Assembly: GCA_902481695.1 (NCBI GenBank)
Contig: CABSXY010000026.1
Coordinates: 1-14,420 of the forward strand
Length of the DNA: 14,420 nucleotides
DNA from: an uncultured Haemophilus sp.
GTDB lineage: Bacteria > Pseudomonadota > Gammaproteobacteria > Enterobacterales > Pasteurellaceae
Direction: 5' to 3'
The notes beneath the pieces were generated by a model that searched no databases, was not told the origin of the DNA, and was given only the letters and a program-made list of their open reading frames with translations. A program made the position numbers and the translations under genes. Below, one piece after another: positions 7,101-14,420 of the stretch. Position 1 is the first letter of the stretch. Each line of letters starts with the position of its first letter.

Positions 7101-8211
7101 TGCTCGTGTGCGTAATGTACTTATCGCTGGCGGTATTGATGCGGCTCAATTAGATAAAATGGATCGCACAAAATGGTTAGAACAAACCATTTCAGATGAA
7201 GAAAAACAAAACCAATTAGAACAGCTTGCTGAGCAATATGAAGAATTACGTAAAGAGTTTGAACACAAACTTGAAGTAAAACGTAAGAAAATCATTAAAG
7301 GCGATGACCTAGCACCAGGCGTGTTAAAAGTGGTTAAAGTTTACCTAGCGGTGAAACGTCACATCCAACCGGGTGATAAAATGGCGGGTCGTCACGGTAA
7401 CAAAGGTGTTATCTCAAAAATCAACCCTGTGGAAGATATGCCATATGATGAAAACGGTCAACCGGTTGAAATCGTATTGAACCCACTGGGTGTACCATCT
7501 CGTATGAATATCGGTCAGATCTTAGAAACCCACTTAGGCTTAGCAGCCAAAGGTATCGGTGATCAAATCAATGCGATGATCAAACAAAAACAAGATGTTG
7601 AGAAACTTCGTGGCTATATGCAAAAAGCATACGATTTAGGTCATGGCGCACAAAAAGTGGATTTAAGCACCTTTAGTGATGACGAAATCATGCGTTTAGC
7701 AGAAAACCTACGTAAAGGTTTACCGGTAGCAACACCAGTGTTTGATGGTGCGGATGAGCAAGAAATCAAAGAAATGTTGAAACTTGGTGGCTTACCAACT
7801 TCAGGTCAGATCACATTATACGATGGCCGTACAGGTGAGAAATTTGAGCGTCCAGTAACCGTAGGTTATATGTACATGCTCAAATTGAACCACTTAGTTG
7901 ATGACAAAATGCATGCTCGTTCAACTGGTTCTTATAGTCTTGTTACTCAACAACCACTTGGTGGTAAAGCACAATTCGGTGGTCAACGTTTCGGTGAGAT
8001 GGAGGTATGGGCACTTGAAGCATACGGTGCGGCTTACACCTTACAAGAAATGTTAACTGTGAAATCCGATGACGTGAACGGTCGTACGAAGATGTATAAA
8101 AACATCGTCAGCGGCAACCAACAAATGGATCCGGGTACACCGGAATCTTTCAATGTAATTATGAAAGAAATCCGTTCACTTGGTTTGAATATCGAGTTAG
8201 ACGAAGAGTAA
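4183..8211 (+). CDS. rpoB: DNA-directed RNA polymerase subunit beta
   Basis: Beta is one of the two large catalytic subunits of RNA polymerase (alpha2-beta-beta'-omega). Its 1342 residues equal the E. coli length, and the numbering holds across the protein. The rifampicin-binding cluster starts at Gly507 and keeps the sensitive residues Gln513, Asp516, His526, Arg529, Ser531 and Leu533. The active-site lysines fall at Lys1065 and Lys1073 (GDKMAGRHGNKGV). The N-terminus MGYSYTEKKRIRKDFGKRP and C-terminus ending LNIELDEE are typical. AGAGGA (4168-4173) lies nine bases before the ATG. rpoC follows after 124 bases. No frameshift or insertion is visible. Rifampicin susceptibility is predicted from the wild-type residues only. 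Confidence 0.99.
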   Translation: MGYSYTEKKRIRKDFGKRPQVLNVPYLLTIQLDSFDKFIQKDPEGQQGLEAAFRSVFPIVSNNGYTELQYVDYRLEEPEFDVRECQIRGSTYAAGLRVKLRLVSYDKESSSRAVKDIKESEVYMGEIPLMTDNGTFVINGTERVIVSQLHRSPGVFFDSDKGKTHSSGKVLYNARIIPYRGSWLDFEFDPKDNLYARIDRRRKLPATIILRALGYTVEEILNLFFDKVTFEIAGNKLLMTLVPERLRGETATFDIEANGKVYVERGRRITARHIKALEKDNVTQVEVPTEYIAGKVAAKDYVDLESGEIICPANGEISLEVLAKLSQAGYKVIETLFTNDLDYGPYISETLRVDPTYDRVSALYEIYRMMRPGEPPTPESSEALFNNLFFSAERYDLSAVGRMKFNRSLGIPEGEGTGILSNDDIIRVMKKLIDIRNGRGEVDDIDHLGNRRIRSVGEMAENQFRIGLVRVERAVKERLSLGDLDAITPQDLINPKPISAAVKEFFGSSQLSQFMDQNNPLSEVTHKRRISALGPGGLTRERAGFEVRDVHNTHYGRLCPIETPEGPNIGLINSLSAFARTNDYGFLETPYRKVVDGQVTEEIEYLSAIDEANYIIAQANSNLDENNCFTDAFVTARGERGESGLYKPEEIHYMDVSTQQVVSVAAALIPFLEHDDANRALMGANMQRQAVPTLRADKPLVGTGMEKPIALDSGVAVVAKRGGTVQYVDASRIVIKVNEDETVAGEAGIDIYNLIKYTRSNQNTCINQIPCVNLGDPINRGEVLADGPSTDLGELALGQNIRVAFMPWNGYNFEDSMLVSERVVQQDRFTTIHIQELSCVARDTKLGSEEITADIPNVGESALSKLDESGIVYVGAEVKGGDILVGKVTPKGETQLTPEEKLLRAIFGEKASDVKDSSLRVPNSVSGTVIDVQVFTRDGVEKDKRALEIEEMQLKQAKKDLSDELEILEAGLFARVRNVLIAGGIDAAQLDKMDRTKWLEQTISDEEKQNQLEQLAEQYEELRKEFEHKLEVKRKKIIKGDDLAPGVLKVVKVYLAVKRHIQPGDKMAGRHGNKGVISKINPVEDMPYDENGQPVEIVLNPLGVPSRMNIGQILETHLGLAAKGIGDQINAMIKQKQDVEKLRGYMQKAYDLGHGAQKVDLSTFSDDEIMRLAENLRKGLPVATPVFDGADEQEIKEMLKLGGLPTSGQITLYDGRTGEKFERPVTVGYMYMLKLNHLVDDKMHARSTGSYSLVTQQPLGGKAQFGGQRFGEMEVWALEAYGAAYTLQEMLTVKSDDVNGRTKMYKNIVSGNQQMDPGTPESFNVIMKEIRSLGLNIELDEE

Positions 8212-8224
8212 TCGACAAACCAGT

Positions 8225-8247
8225 CTTCCCCTGTACGGCAGGGGAAG
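8225..8247 (+). other. GC-rich hairpin at the 3' end of rpoB
   Basis: CTTCCCCTG (8225-8233) and CAGGGGAAG (8239-8247) form a perfect 9-bp stem with a 5-base loop, 13 bases after the rpoB stop. No T-run follows, so termination is unlikely. It may stabilise the upstream mRNA or help position processing. Confidence 0.75.
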
Positions 8248-8266
8248 CAAAAGGAAGAAATCGCCG

Positions 8267-8304
8267 AAGTGCGGTTAAAAAACAAAATATTTTTGACCGC
8301 ACTT
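8267..8304. repeat. Inverted pair of uptake sequences between rpoB and rpoC
   Basis: AAGTGCGGT (8267-8275) and ACCGCACTT (8296-8304) are both exact cores in opposite orientation. Pairing continues through a T-G wobble and five A-T pairs, giving a stem of about 15 bp with an 8-base loop. Such pairs often act as terminators in Pasteurellaceae. Here the downstream arm is followed by only one extra T and then GAAACCC, and rpoC must be transcribed, so efficient termination is unlikely. Confidence 0.9.
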
Positions 8305-8335
8305 TGAAACCCTTAACTCCGACAGGAGACTATTT

Positions 8336-11300
8336 GTGAAAGACTTAGTTAAGTTTTTAAAAGCACAATCAAAAACCAGTGAAGATTTTGATGTGATTAA
8401 AATTGGGTTAGCTTCTCCAGACATGATCCGTTCTTGGTCATTTGGTGAAGTTAAAAAACCTGAAACAATCAACTATCGTACGTTCAAACCTGAGCGTGAC
8501 GGTCTTTTCTGTGCACGTATTTTCGGGCCAGTAAAAGATTACGAATGTTTATGCGGTAAATATAAACGCTTAAAACACCGTGGTGTGATTTGTGAAAAAT
8601 GTGGTGTTGAAGTAACACAAACTAAAGTGCGTCGTGAACGTATGGGCCACATTGAATTGGCTTGTCCTGTTGCGCACATTTGGTTCTTAAAATCACTTCC
8701 GTCCCGTATCGGTTTATTACTTGATATGCCGTTACGTGATATTGAACGTGTGCTTTACTTTGAAATGTACATCGTGACCGAACCGGGTATGACCGATTTG
8801 GAACGTGGACAGTTATTAACTGAAGAACAATTCCTTGATGCAGAAGACCGTTGGCAAGATGAATTCGAAGCGAAAATGGGTGCTGAAGCAATTCAAGATT
8901 TACTTAAAGGTATTGATCTTGAAGTGGAATGTGAAAAATTACGTGAAGAGTTACAAGAAACTAACTCTGAAACAAAACGTAAGAAAATCACTAAACGCTT
9001 AAAATTATTAGAAGCTTTCCAACAGTCTGGTAATAAACCAGAGTGGATGGTGATGACGGTATTACCGGTACTTCCACCAGATTTACGTCCGTTAGTACCA
9101 TTAGATGGTGGCCGTTTTGCAACTTCAGACTTAAACGATCTATATCGTCGCGTGATCAACCGTAACAACCGTTTAAAACGTTTATTGGATTTAATCGCAC
9201 CAGATATTATCGTGCGTAACGAAAAACGTATGTTACAAGAATCTGTTGATGCGTTATTAGATAATGGTCGTCGTGGTCGTGCGATTACGGGTTCTAACCG
9301 TCGTCCATTAAAATCACTTGCGGATATGATCAAAGGTAAACAAGGTCGTTTCCGTCAAAACTTATTAGGTAAACGTGTTGACTATTCAGGCCGTTCTGTA
9401 ATCACTGTAGGTCCATACTTGCACTTACATCAATGTGGTTTACCGAAGAAAATGGCATTGGAATTATTCCGTCCGTTTATCTACGCAAAATTAGAAAGCC
9501 GTGGTTATGCAACTACAATCAAAGCGGCTAAGAAAATGGTTGAGCGTGAAGACGCGATCGTTTGGGATATCTTGGCAGAAGTTATTCGTGAGCACCCAAT
9601 TCTATTGAACCGTGCACCGACACTTCACCGTTTAGGTATCCAAGCGTTCGAACCACTTCTAATCGAAGGTAAAGCAATCCAGTTACACCCACTTGTTTGT
9701 GCGGCGTTCAACGCGGACTTCGATGGTGACCAAATGGCGGTTCACGTACCATTAACACTTGAAGCTCAGTTAGAAGCACGTGCGTTAATGATGTCAACCA
9801 ACAACGTACTTTCACCTGCAAACGGTGATCCTATTATCGTTCCATCACAAGACGTGGTGTTAGGTCTTTACTATATGACCCGTGAAAAAGTGAACGGTAA
9901 AGGTGAAGGCATGTTATTGCAAGATCCGCGTGAAGCTGAAAAAGCCTATCGCACAGGTGAAGCAGAATTACATTCTCGCGTTAAAGTACGTATTACTGAA
10001 TATGTGAAAAATGAAGCTGGCGAATTCGAAGAGAAAACCACATTAACCGATACCACTATCGGTCGTGCAATCTTATGGATGATCGCGCCAAAAGGTATGC
10101 CTTATTCATTGTTCAACCAAACATTAGGTAAAAAAGCAATTTCTAAACTTATCAACGAAGCTTATCGTCGTTTAGGTTTGAAAGAAGCGGTAATGTTTGC
10201 TGACCATATTATGTATACCGGTTTTGCTTATGCGGCACGTTCAGGTTCTTCTGTGGGTATCGACGATATGGTTATCCCAGAGAAAAAATACGAAATTATT
10301 TCTGCAGCGGAAGCTGAAGTGGCTGAAATTCAAGAACAGTTCCAATCTGGCCTTGTAACAGCGGGTGAGCGTTATAACAAAGTCATCGATATTTGGGCTG
10401 CAGCAAATGAGCGTGTAGCGAAAGCAATGATGGAAAACTTATCTCAGGAAGAAGTTATCAACCGTGAAGGTAATCCTGAGAAACAAGCTTCTTTCAACAG
10501 CATCTTTATGATGGCTGACTCTGGTGCTCGTGGTTCTGCAGCTCAGATTCGTCAGTTAGCAGGTATGCGTGGTTTGATGGCGCGTCCAGATGGTTCGATC
10601 ATCGAAACCCCAATTACAGCGAACTTCCGTGAAGGTTTGAACGTACTTCAGTACTTTATTTCAACCCACGGTGCGCGTAAAGGTTTGGCGGATACCGCAT
10701 TAAAAACAGCAAACTCTGGTTACTTAACTCGTCGTTTAGTTGACGTAGCACAAGACTTAGTAATTGTTGAAGATGACTGTGGTACGCACGAAGGCTTAGT
10801 CATGACCCCATTAATCGAAGGTGGTGATGAAAAAGTTCCACTTCGTGAATTAGTGTTAGGTCGTGTAGCTGCGGAAGATATTTTAAAACCAGGTACAGAA
10901 GAAGTATTAATTTCTCGTAACACGTTATTAGATGAAAAACTTTGTGATGTGTTAGATGCAAACTCAGTGGACAGCGTAAAAGTACGTTCTGTTGTAACTT
11001 GTGATACTGACTTCGGTGTATGTGCGAAATGTTACGGTCGTGACTTAGCGCGTGGTCACCTCATCAACCAAGGTGAAGCAGTGGGTGTTATCGCTGCTCA
11101 ATCTATCGGTGAGCCAGGTACACAGTTAACCATGCGTACGTTCCACATCGGTGGTGCAGCTTCTGCAGCAGCGAAAGAATCTAGCGTACAAATCAAAAAC
11201 AACGGTACTTTACACCTTGCTAACGCAAAATTCGTTGTTAATGACGAAGGTAAATTAGTTTTAACTTCTCGTAATACTGAATTAACCGTAACTGATGCAT

Positions 11301-12586
11301 TTGGTCGTACGAAAGAACATTATAAAGTGCCTTACGGTACTGTATTGAACAAAGCTGACGGTCAAGAAGTGTCTGCTGGTGAAACAGTGGCAAACTGGGA
11401 TCCACATACTATGCCAGTAGTCTCTGAAGTATCTGGTTTTGTGAAATTCGTTGATATCGTGGACGGCTTAACAGTAACGCGTCAAACGGATGAATTAACT
11501 GGTCTTTCTTCTATCGTCGTACAAGACGTGGGTGAACGTACAACAGCAGGTAAAGATTTACGTCCAACCATCAAATTAGTTGATGCAAAAGGTAACGATA
11601 TCTTCTTACCTGAAACTGACGTTATTGCACAATACTTCTTACCAGGTAAAGCAATCGTAAGTTTAGATGACGGTGCGGAAGTGAAAGTGGGTGAACCACT
11701 TGCACGTATTCCACAAGAATCTGTGGGTACTAAAGATATTACCGGTGGTCTTCCACGCGTTGCTGATTTATTCGAAGCTCGTAAACCGAAAGAGCCAGCA
11801 ATCTTGGCAGAAATTTCTGGTATCGTGTCCTTCGGTAAAGAAACCAAAGGTAAACGTCGCTTGCTAATCACCCCAACTGAAGGTGAAATCTACGAAGAAA
11901 TGATTCCAAAATGGCGTCAGCTCAACGTATTTGAAGGTGAGATGGTAGAACGTGGTGACGTGATTTCTGATGGTGCAGAAACTCCACACGATATCTTACG
12001 TTTACGTGGTGTTCGTGCTGTAACTGAATATATCGTGAACGAAGTGCAAGAAGTTTACCGCTTACAAGGGGTAAAAATTAACGATAAGCACATCGAAGTT
12101 ATCGTACGTCAAATGTTACGTAAAGCAGTTATTACGAAAGCTTATGACAGCGAATTCCTCGAAGGGGAACAAGTTGAAGTGGCTCGCGTGAAAATTGTGA
12201 ACCGTAAACGTGAAGCGGAAGGTAAACCACCAGTTGAATTCGAACGTGAATTACTTGGTATTACCAAAGCGTCATTGGCGACAGAATCCTTCATTTCTGC
12301 GGCATCGTTCCAAGAAACCACTCGCGTGCTTACTGAAGCAGCGGTGGCGGGTAAACGTGATGAATTACGAGGCTTGAAAGAGAACGTAATCGTAGGTCGT
12401 TTAATCCCAGCTGGTACTGGTTTTGCGTATCACCAAGGTCGTCACAAAAAACGTATTGTAGACGATGTTGTGATTAAATTGTCTGAAGATGATGAAGCAG
12501 CAATTGCTGATGAATTCGTGATGACAGCAGATGATGCAACAACTAACTTAGCAGAAATGCTTAATATGGCAGATGATGCAGAATAA
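8336..12586 (+). CDS. rpoC: DNA-directed RNA polymerase subunit beta'
   Basis: Beta' carries the catalytic magnesium site and the clamp of RNA polymerase. The 1416-residue protein (E. coli 1407) runs one residue ahead of E. coli numbering at every site checked. The N-terminal zinc site is Cys71, Cys73, Cys86 and Cys89. The catalytic NADFDGD motif is at 459-465 (Asp461, Asp463, Asp465). The second zinc site is Cys815, Cys889, Cys896 and Cys899. The start is a GTG at 8336 with CAGGAG (8323-8328) seven bases upstream; E. coli rpoC also starts with GTG, so this is conserved. The few extra residues lie towards the C-terminus. The gene ends the operon and is followed by a strong terminator. Confidence 0.99.
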   Translation: MKDLVKFLKAQSKTSEDFDVIKIGLASPDMIRSWSFGEVKKPETINYRTFKPERDGLFCARIFGPVKDYECLCGKYKRLKHRGVICEKCGVEVTQTKVRRERMGHIELACPVAHIWFLKSLPSRIGLLLDMPLRDIERVLYFEMYIVTEPGMTDLERGQLLTEEQFLDAEDRWQDEFEAKMGAEAIQDLLKGIDLEVECEKLREELQETNSETKRKKITKRLKLLEAFQQSGNKPEWMVMTVLPVLPPDLRPLVPLDGGRFATSDLNDLYRRVINRNNRLKRLLDLIAPDIIVRNEKRMLQESVDALLDNGRRGRAITGSNRRPLKSLADMIKGKQGRFRQNLLGKRVDYSGRSVITVGPYLHLHQCGLPKKMALELFRPFIYAKLESRGYATTIKAAKKMVEREDAIVWDILAEVIREHPILLNRAPTLHRLGIQAFEPLLIEGKAIQLHPLVCAAFNADFDGDQMAVHVPLTLEAQLEARALMMSTNNVLSPANGDPIIVPSQDVVLGLYYMTREKVNGKGEGMLLQDPREAEKAYRTGEAELHSRVKVRITEYVKNEAGEFEEKTTLTDTTIGRAILWMIAPKGMPYSLFNQTLGKKAISKLINEAYRRLGLKEAVMFADHIMYTGFAYAARSGSSVGIDDMVIPEKKYEIISAAEAEVAEIQEQFQSGLVTAGERYNKVIDIWAAANERVAKAMMENLSQEEVINREGNPEKQASFNSIFMMADSGARGSAAQIRQLAGMRGLMARPDGSIIETPITANFREGLNVLQYFISTHGARKGLADTALKTANSGYLTRRLVDVAQDLVIVEDDCGTHEGLVMTPLIEGGDEKVPLRELVLGRVAAEDILKPGTEEVLISRNTLLDEKLCDVLDANSVDSVKVRSVVTCDTDFGVCAKCYGRDLARGHLINQGEAVGVIAAQSIGEPGTQLTMRTFHIGGAASAAAKESSVQIKNNGTLHLANAKFVVNDEGKLVLTSRNTELTVTDAFGRTKEHYKVPYGTVLNKADGQEVSAGETVANWDPHTMPVVSEVSGFVKFVDIVDGLTVTRQTDELTGLSSIVVQDVGERTTAGKDLRPTIKLVDAKGNDIFLPETDVIAQYFLPGKAIVSLDDGAEVKVGEPLARIPQESVGTKDITGGLPRVADLFEARKPKEPAILAEISGIVSFGKETKGKRRLLITPTEGEIYEEMIPKWRQLNVFEGEMVERGDVISDGAETPHDILRLRGVRAVTEYIVNEVQEVYRLQGVKINDKHIEVIVRQMLRKAVITKAYDSEFLEGEQVEVARVKIVNRKREAEGKPPVEFERELLGITKASLATESFISAASFQETTRVLTEAAVAGKRDELRGLKENVIVGRLIPAGTGFAYHQGRHKKRIVDDVVIKLSEDDEAAIADEFVMTADDATTNLAEMLNMADDAE

Positions 12587-12604
12587 TCGCTAATCGATAA
12601 AAAG

Positions 12605-12632
12605 AAAACCCGAGTTTAGGCTCGGGTTTTTT
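12605..12632 (+). terminator. Intrinsic terminator of rplJL-rpoBC
   Basis: AAAACCCGAG (12605-12614) pairs exactly with CTCGGGTTTT (12621-12630) around a six-base loop, with a T-run at 12627-12632. The A-run on the left makes it potentially bidirectional. It lies 18 bases after the rpoC stop codon. Confidence 0.95.
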
Positions 12633-12647
12633 ATTATCTTAATACAA

Positions 12648-12711
12648 AAAGTGCGGTCAGTTTTTGATGCGTTTTTCATTTGGAAAAGTATCGTAAAAAT
12701 GACCGCACTTT
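12648..12711. repeat. Inverted pair of uptake sequences between convergent rpoC and metQ
   Basis: AAAGTGCGGTCA (12648-12659) and TGACCGCACTTT (12700-12711) contain exact uptake cores (12649-12657 plus, 12702-12710 minus). After one bulged G, TTTTT (12661-12665) pairs with AAAAA (12695-12699). The downstream side continues TCTTTTC, so it may serve as a backup terminator, possibly in both directions. Confidence 0.9.
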
Positions 12712-12720
12712 CTTTTCATC

Positions 12721-12749
12721 AATAAAAAAGCCACCTTATCGGTGGCTTT
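12721..12749 (-). terminator. Intrinsic terminator of metNIQ
   Basis: AAAGCCACC (12727-12735) and GGTGGCTTT (12741-12749) form a perfect 9-bp stem with a five-base loop. On the minus strand the stem runs straight into TTTTTTATT (complement of 12721-12729). It lies 23 bases beyond the metQ stop. Confidence 0.93.
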
Positions 12750-12772
12750 GAAATATTTTGCTTAAGTTAAGA

Positions 12773-13603
12773 TTACCAACCTTTTACAACACCATCTTTA
12801 AAGTGTTTTTTCGCTTCTTGGTAAACTTCTTCAGTTTGGTATGCTTTCACGAAATCTTGGATCGCTTTGCTGTCTTTGTTATCAGTACGCGCAACGATGA
12901 TGTTTACGTATGGAGAATCTTTATCTTCCACGAATACACCGTTATCTTGTGCATTTAAGCCAACTTGACCCGCATAAGTGTTATTTACAACCGCAAGATC
13001 AACATCATCTAATGCACGAGCTGCAACAGAGGTATCCACTTCAGAAATTTTTAAGTTTTTCGGATTTTCAACGATATCTGCGACAGTTGAAAGAAGATCG
13101 TTAGAATTTTTAAGTTTGATTAAACCTTGTTTCTCAAGAAGGATTAATGCACGACCACGGTTTGAAGGATCGTTTGGAACAACGATTTTAGCGCCTTCTT
13201 TTAAGTCATTTACATTTTTGATGGTTTTAGAATAACCAGCAAGTGGGTAAACAAAGGTGTTACCAACGATCACTAAGTTGTTTAAGTTTTTCGCTTTTAC
13301 ATCTTCATCTAAGTAAGGTTTGTGTTGCATTGCGTTAGCATCTAAATCACCTTTAGATACAGCCGTGTTTGGTAAAGCGTAGTCATTGAATAAAACAAAT
13401 TCAACATTTAAGTTGTATTTGTCTTTTGCTACTTTTGCCGCGGTTTCTGCAACTTGGTGCTCAGGACCCGCCATTACACCAACTTTGATTGATGTAGGAG
13501 CAGGTGCAGTTGATGCTGCATCTGCTTTTTTCTCTTCTTTACAACCTGTTAATACTAATGCTGACGCGATAGCGGTGATAGCAAATAAGTTTTTTAATTT
13601 CAT
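12773..13603 (-). CDS. metQ: Methionine ABC transporter substrate-binding lipoprotein MetQ
   Basis: MetQ (NlpA family) captures D- and L-methionine in the periplasm and delivers it to the MetNI importer. The 276-residue protein has a lipoprotein signal peptide with lipobox LTGC (Cys21) and a charged KEEKK linker, then the binding domain starting IKVGVMAGPEHQVAETAA. Family segments include VEFVLFNDYALPNTAVSKGD, the MQHKPYLD motif, VVPNDPSNRGRALILLEK and the C-terminal region around NIIVARTDNKDSKAI. Length is close to E. coli MetQ (271). On the minus strand AAGGA lies about six bases before the ATG. It follows metI after 39 bases and ends in its own terminator. In H. influenzae Rd the homologue is, as I recall, annotated as a 28-kDa surface lipoprotein (hlpA). 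Related NlpA proteins can bind other ligands, but the metNI neighbours make methionine very likely. Confidence 0.95.
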   Translation of the reverse strand: MKLKNLFAITAIASALVLTGCKEEKKADAASTAPAPTSIKVGVMAGPEHQVAETAAKVAKDKYNLNVEFVLFNDYALPNTAVSKGDLDANAMQHKPYLDEDVKAKNLNNLVIVGNTFVYPLAGYSKTIKNVNDLKEGAKIVVPNDPSNRGRALILLEKQGLIKLKNSNDLLSTVADIVENPKNLKISEVDTSVAARALDDVDLAVVNNTYAGQVGLNAQDNGVFVEDKDSPYVNIIVARTDNKDSKAIQDFVKAYQTEEVYQEAKKHFKDGVVKGW

Positions 13604-13642
13604 GTTTTTTCCTTGTTGTGAATAAAATGGTATAGAAAATAA

Positions 13643-14335
13643 TTAACGGTGATCCACTCGTTTTGCGAGTGTGTCGCCTAATTTTTGACTGAGCATCACG
13701 ATAATCACGATAACAATCGTTGCTGCCCAAGTTACTGATGGCATATTACGATAGACGCCATAGTTAATGGCGAGGCTTCCTAAACCGCCACCGCCTTGTG
13801 TTCCTGCCATTGCGGTATAGCCAATTAATGTCACGAAAGTGAGCGTAATGGCATTAATAATCGTAGGTAAAGATTCTGGTAAATAGAATTTACGGATAAT
13901 TTGCCAATTGGTTGCGCCCATTGCTTTTGCGGTTTCGGTTAAACCGGTCGGAATCTCAAAGAGTGCATTACTTGTTAGGCGAGCAAAAAATGGTGTTGCT
14001 GCTGCACTTAATGACACAATTGCCGCATTAGAACCAATACTACCGCCAGGAAGTAACCAGCTGGTAAGCGGAATTAAAGCAAGCAACAAAATAATATAAG
14101 GGATTGAACGTCCGATATTGATAATGACGTTTAAGAACGCATTGAGTTTTTTGTTTTCTAAAATCGCCCCTTTATTGGTTAAGAAGGTTAAAAAACCAAG
14201 TGGTAAACCTAATAAAGCCGCAATTAATGTCGATAATACTGACATATAAATTGTTTCAACGGTCGATACCGTTAGTAAACTTGCGAAGTTATCGGGGAAT
14301 TGTTGGCTAAATGTTGCCCATAAATCATTGAACAT
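13643..14335 (-). CDS. metI: Methionine ABC transporter permease MetI
   Basis: MetI is the membrane subunit of the MetNIQ importer, working as a dimer in the inner membrane. The 230-residue protein (E. coli 217) has about five hydrophobic segments, near residues 28-52, 66-90, 102-118, 158-178 and 200-216. The cytoplasmic EAA loop that docks on the MetN ATPase is clear: ETAKAMGATNWQIIRKFYLP at 134-153. The conserved GRSIPYIILLLALIP segment is at 75-89. The ATG at 14335-14333 overlaps the end of metN by 11 bases, which suggests translational coupling. An AGGTG about eight bases upstream lies inside the metN coding sequence. metQ follows in the same operon. The low-complexity GGGG stretch near residues 181-184 is also seen, as Gly-rich sequence, in E. 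coli MetI. Confidence 0.95.
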   Translation of the reverse strand: MFNDLWATFSQQFPDNFASLLTVSTVETIYMSVLSTLIAALLGLPLGFLTFLTNKGAILENKKLNAFLNVIINIGRSIPYIILLLALIPLTSWLLPGGSIGSNAAIVSLSAAATPFFARLTSNALFEIPTGLTETAKAMGATNWQIIRKFYLPESLPTIINAITLTFVTLIGYTAMAGTQGGGGLGSLAINYGVYRNMPSVTWAATIVIVIIVMLSQKLGDTLAKRVDHR

Positions 14336-14420
14336 AGCCTAGCACCTCTACTCGAACGTTATTTTCCATTAAATAAACTTTGGCTTGTGTAATCGCATCT
14401 TCATCACCTTCAACCTCCGC
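14325..14420 (-). CDS. metN: Methionine ABC transporter ATP-binding protein MetN, C-terminal end (partial)
   Basis: The final 31 codons and the TGA stop (14327-14325) are present; the rest lies beyond the right edge. The readable end includes AITQAKVYLMENNVRVEVLG and then YVQ. This matches the C-terminal NIL domain of MetN, which in E. coli ends in VKVEVLGYV and binds methionine to inhibit transport when the internal pool is high. The overlap with metI and the order metN-metI-metQ support the call. The nucleotide-binding domain, promoter and any MetJ operator cannot be seen. Confidence 0.88.
   Translation of the reverse strand, partial: AEVEGDEDAITQAKVYLMENNVRVEVLGYVQ

Noticed and set aside
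8291..8318. TTGACC in the second uptake arm as a -35 for a separate rpoC promoter
   Set aside because: No acceptable -10 at 16-18 bases; the nearest TTAACT is only 14 bases away.
8893..9333. 146-codon minus-strand open frame inside rpoC
   Set aside because: Antisense shadow of a highly conserved rpoC segment with no start signal.
12758..12958. 66-codon plus-strand open frame over the 3' end of metQ
   Set aside because: Lies antisense to metQ, has no ribosome binding site, and its start overlaps the metQ terminator region.

Overview
The window is a housekeeping segment from a low-GC gammaproteobacterium of the family Pasteurellaceae, most likely a Haemophilus or close relative. The evidence is the Hin-type DNA uptake signal sequence (core AAGTGCGGT), which occurs as seven exact copies on both strands, mostly between genes, together with AT-rich codon use and proteins that closely resemble H. 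influenzae and E. coli homologues. From memory, the gene order does not match H. influenzae Rd, so this is probably another species or a rearranged lineage. H. parainfluenzae is a guess that was not tested.

Layout. (1) Bases 1-34, minus strand: the first codons of a secreted protein, probably the oligopeptide-binding protein OppA, divergent from talB. (2) 327-1280: transaldolase talB with its own terminator. (3) 1490-2656: mlaA (outer-membrane lipoprotein of the phospholipid-trafficking Mla system) and ridA (reactive enamine/imine deaminase), closely spaced and probably co-transcribed. (4) 2701-12632: the rplJ-rplL-rpoB-rpoC operon (ribosomal stalk proteins L10 and L7/L12, then RNA polymerase beta and beta'). 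It starts with a strong promoter and a structured L10 leader and ends at a strong intrinsic terminator. rplK-rplA, which precede rplJ in E. coli, are absent here. (5) 12721-14420, minus strand: the D/L-methionine ABC importer metN (3' end only), metI and metQ, convergent with rpoC.

The genes are all recognisable and look intact, apart from those cut by the window edges. The less routine content lies between the genes of the rpo operon. The rplL-rpoB gap is almost filled by four tandem hairpins, followed by a fifth stem made from an uptake-sequence pair and a T-run (attenuator-like). The rpoB-rpoC gap holds two perfect or near-perfect hairpins, one of them built from an inverted uptake-sequence pair. 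The rplJ promoter sits inside an 11-bp inverted repeat. L10 leader control, an attenuator between rplL and rpoB, and RNase III processing are known in E. coli, so these observations are variations on known regulation. I see no sign of a new defence, mobile or biosynthetic system in this window.
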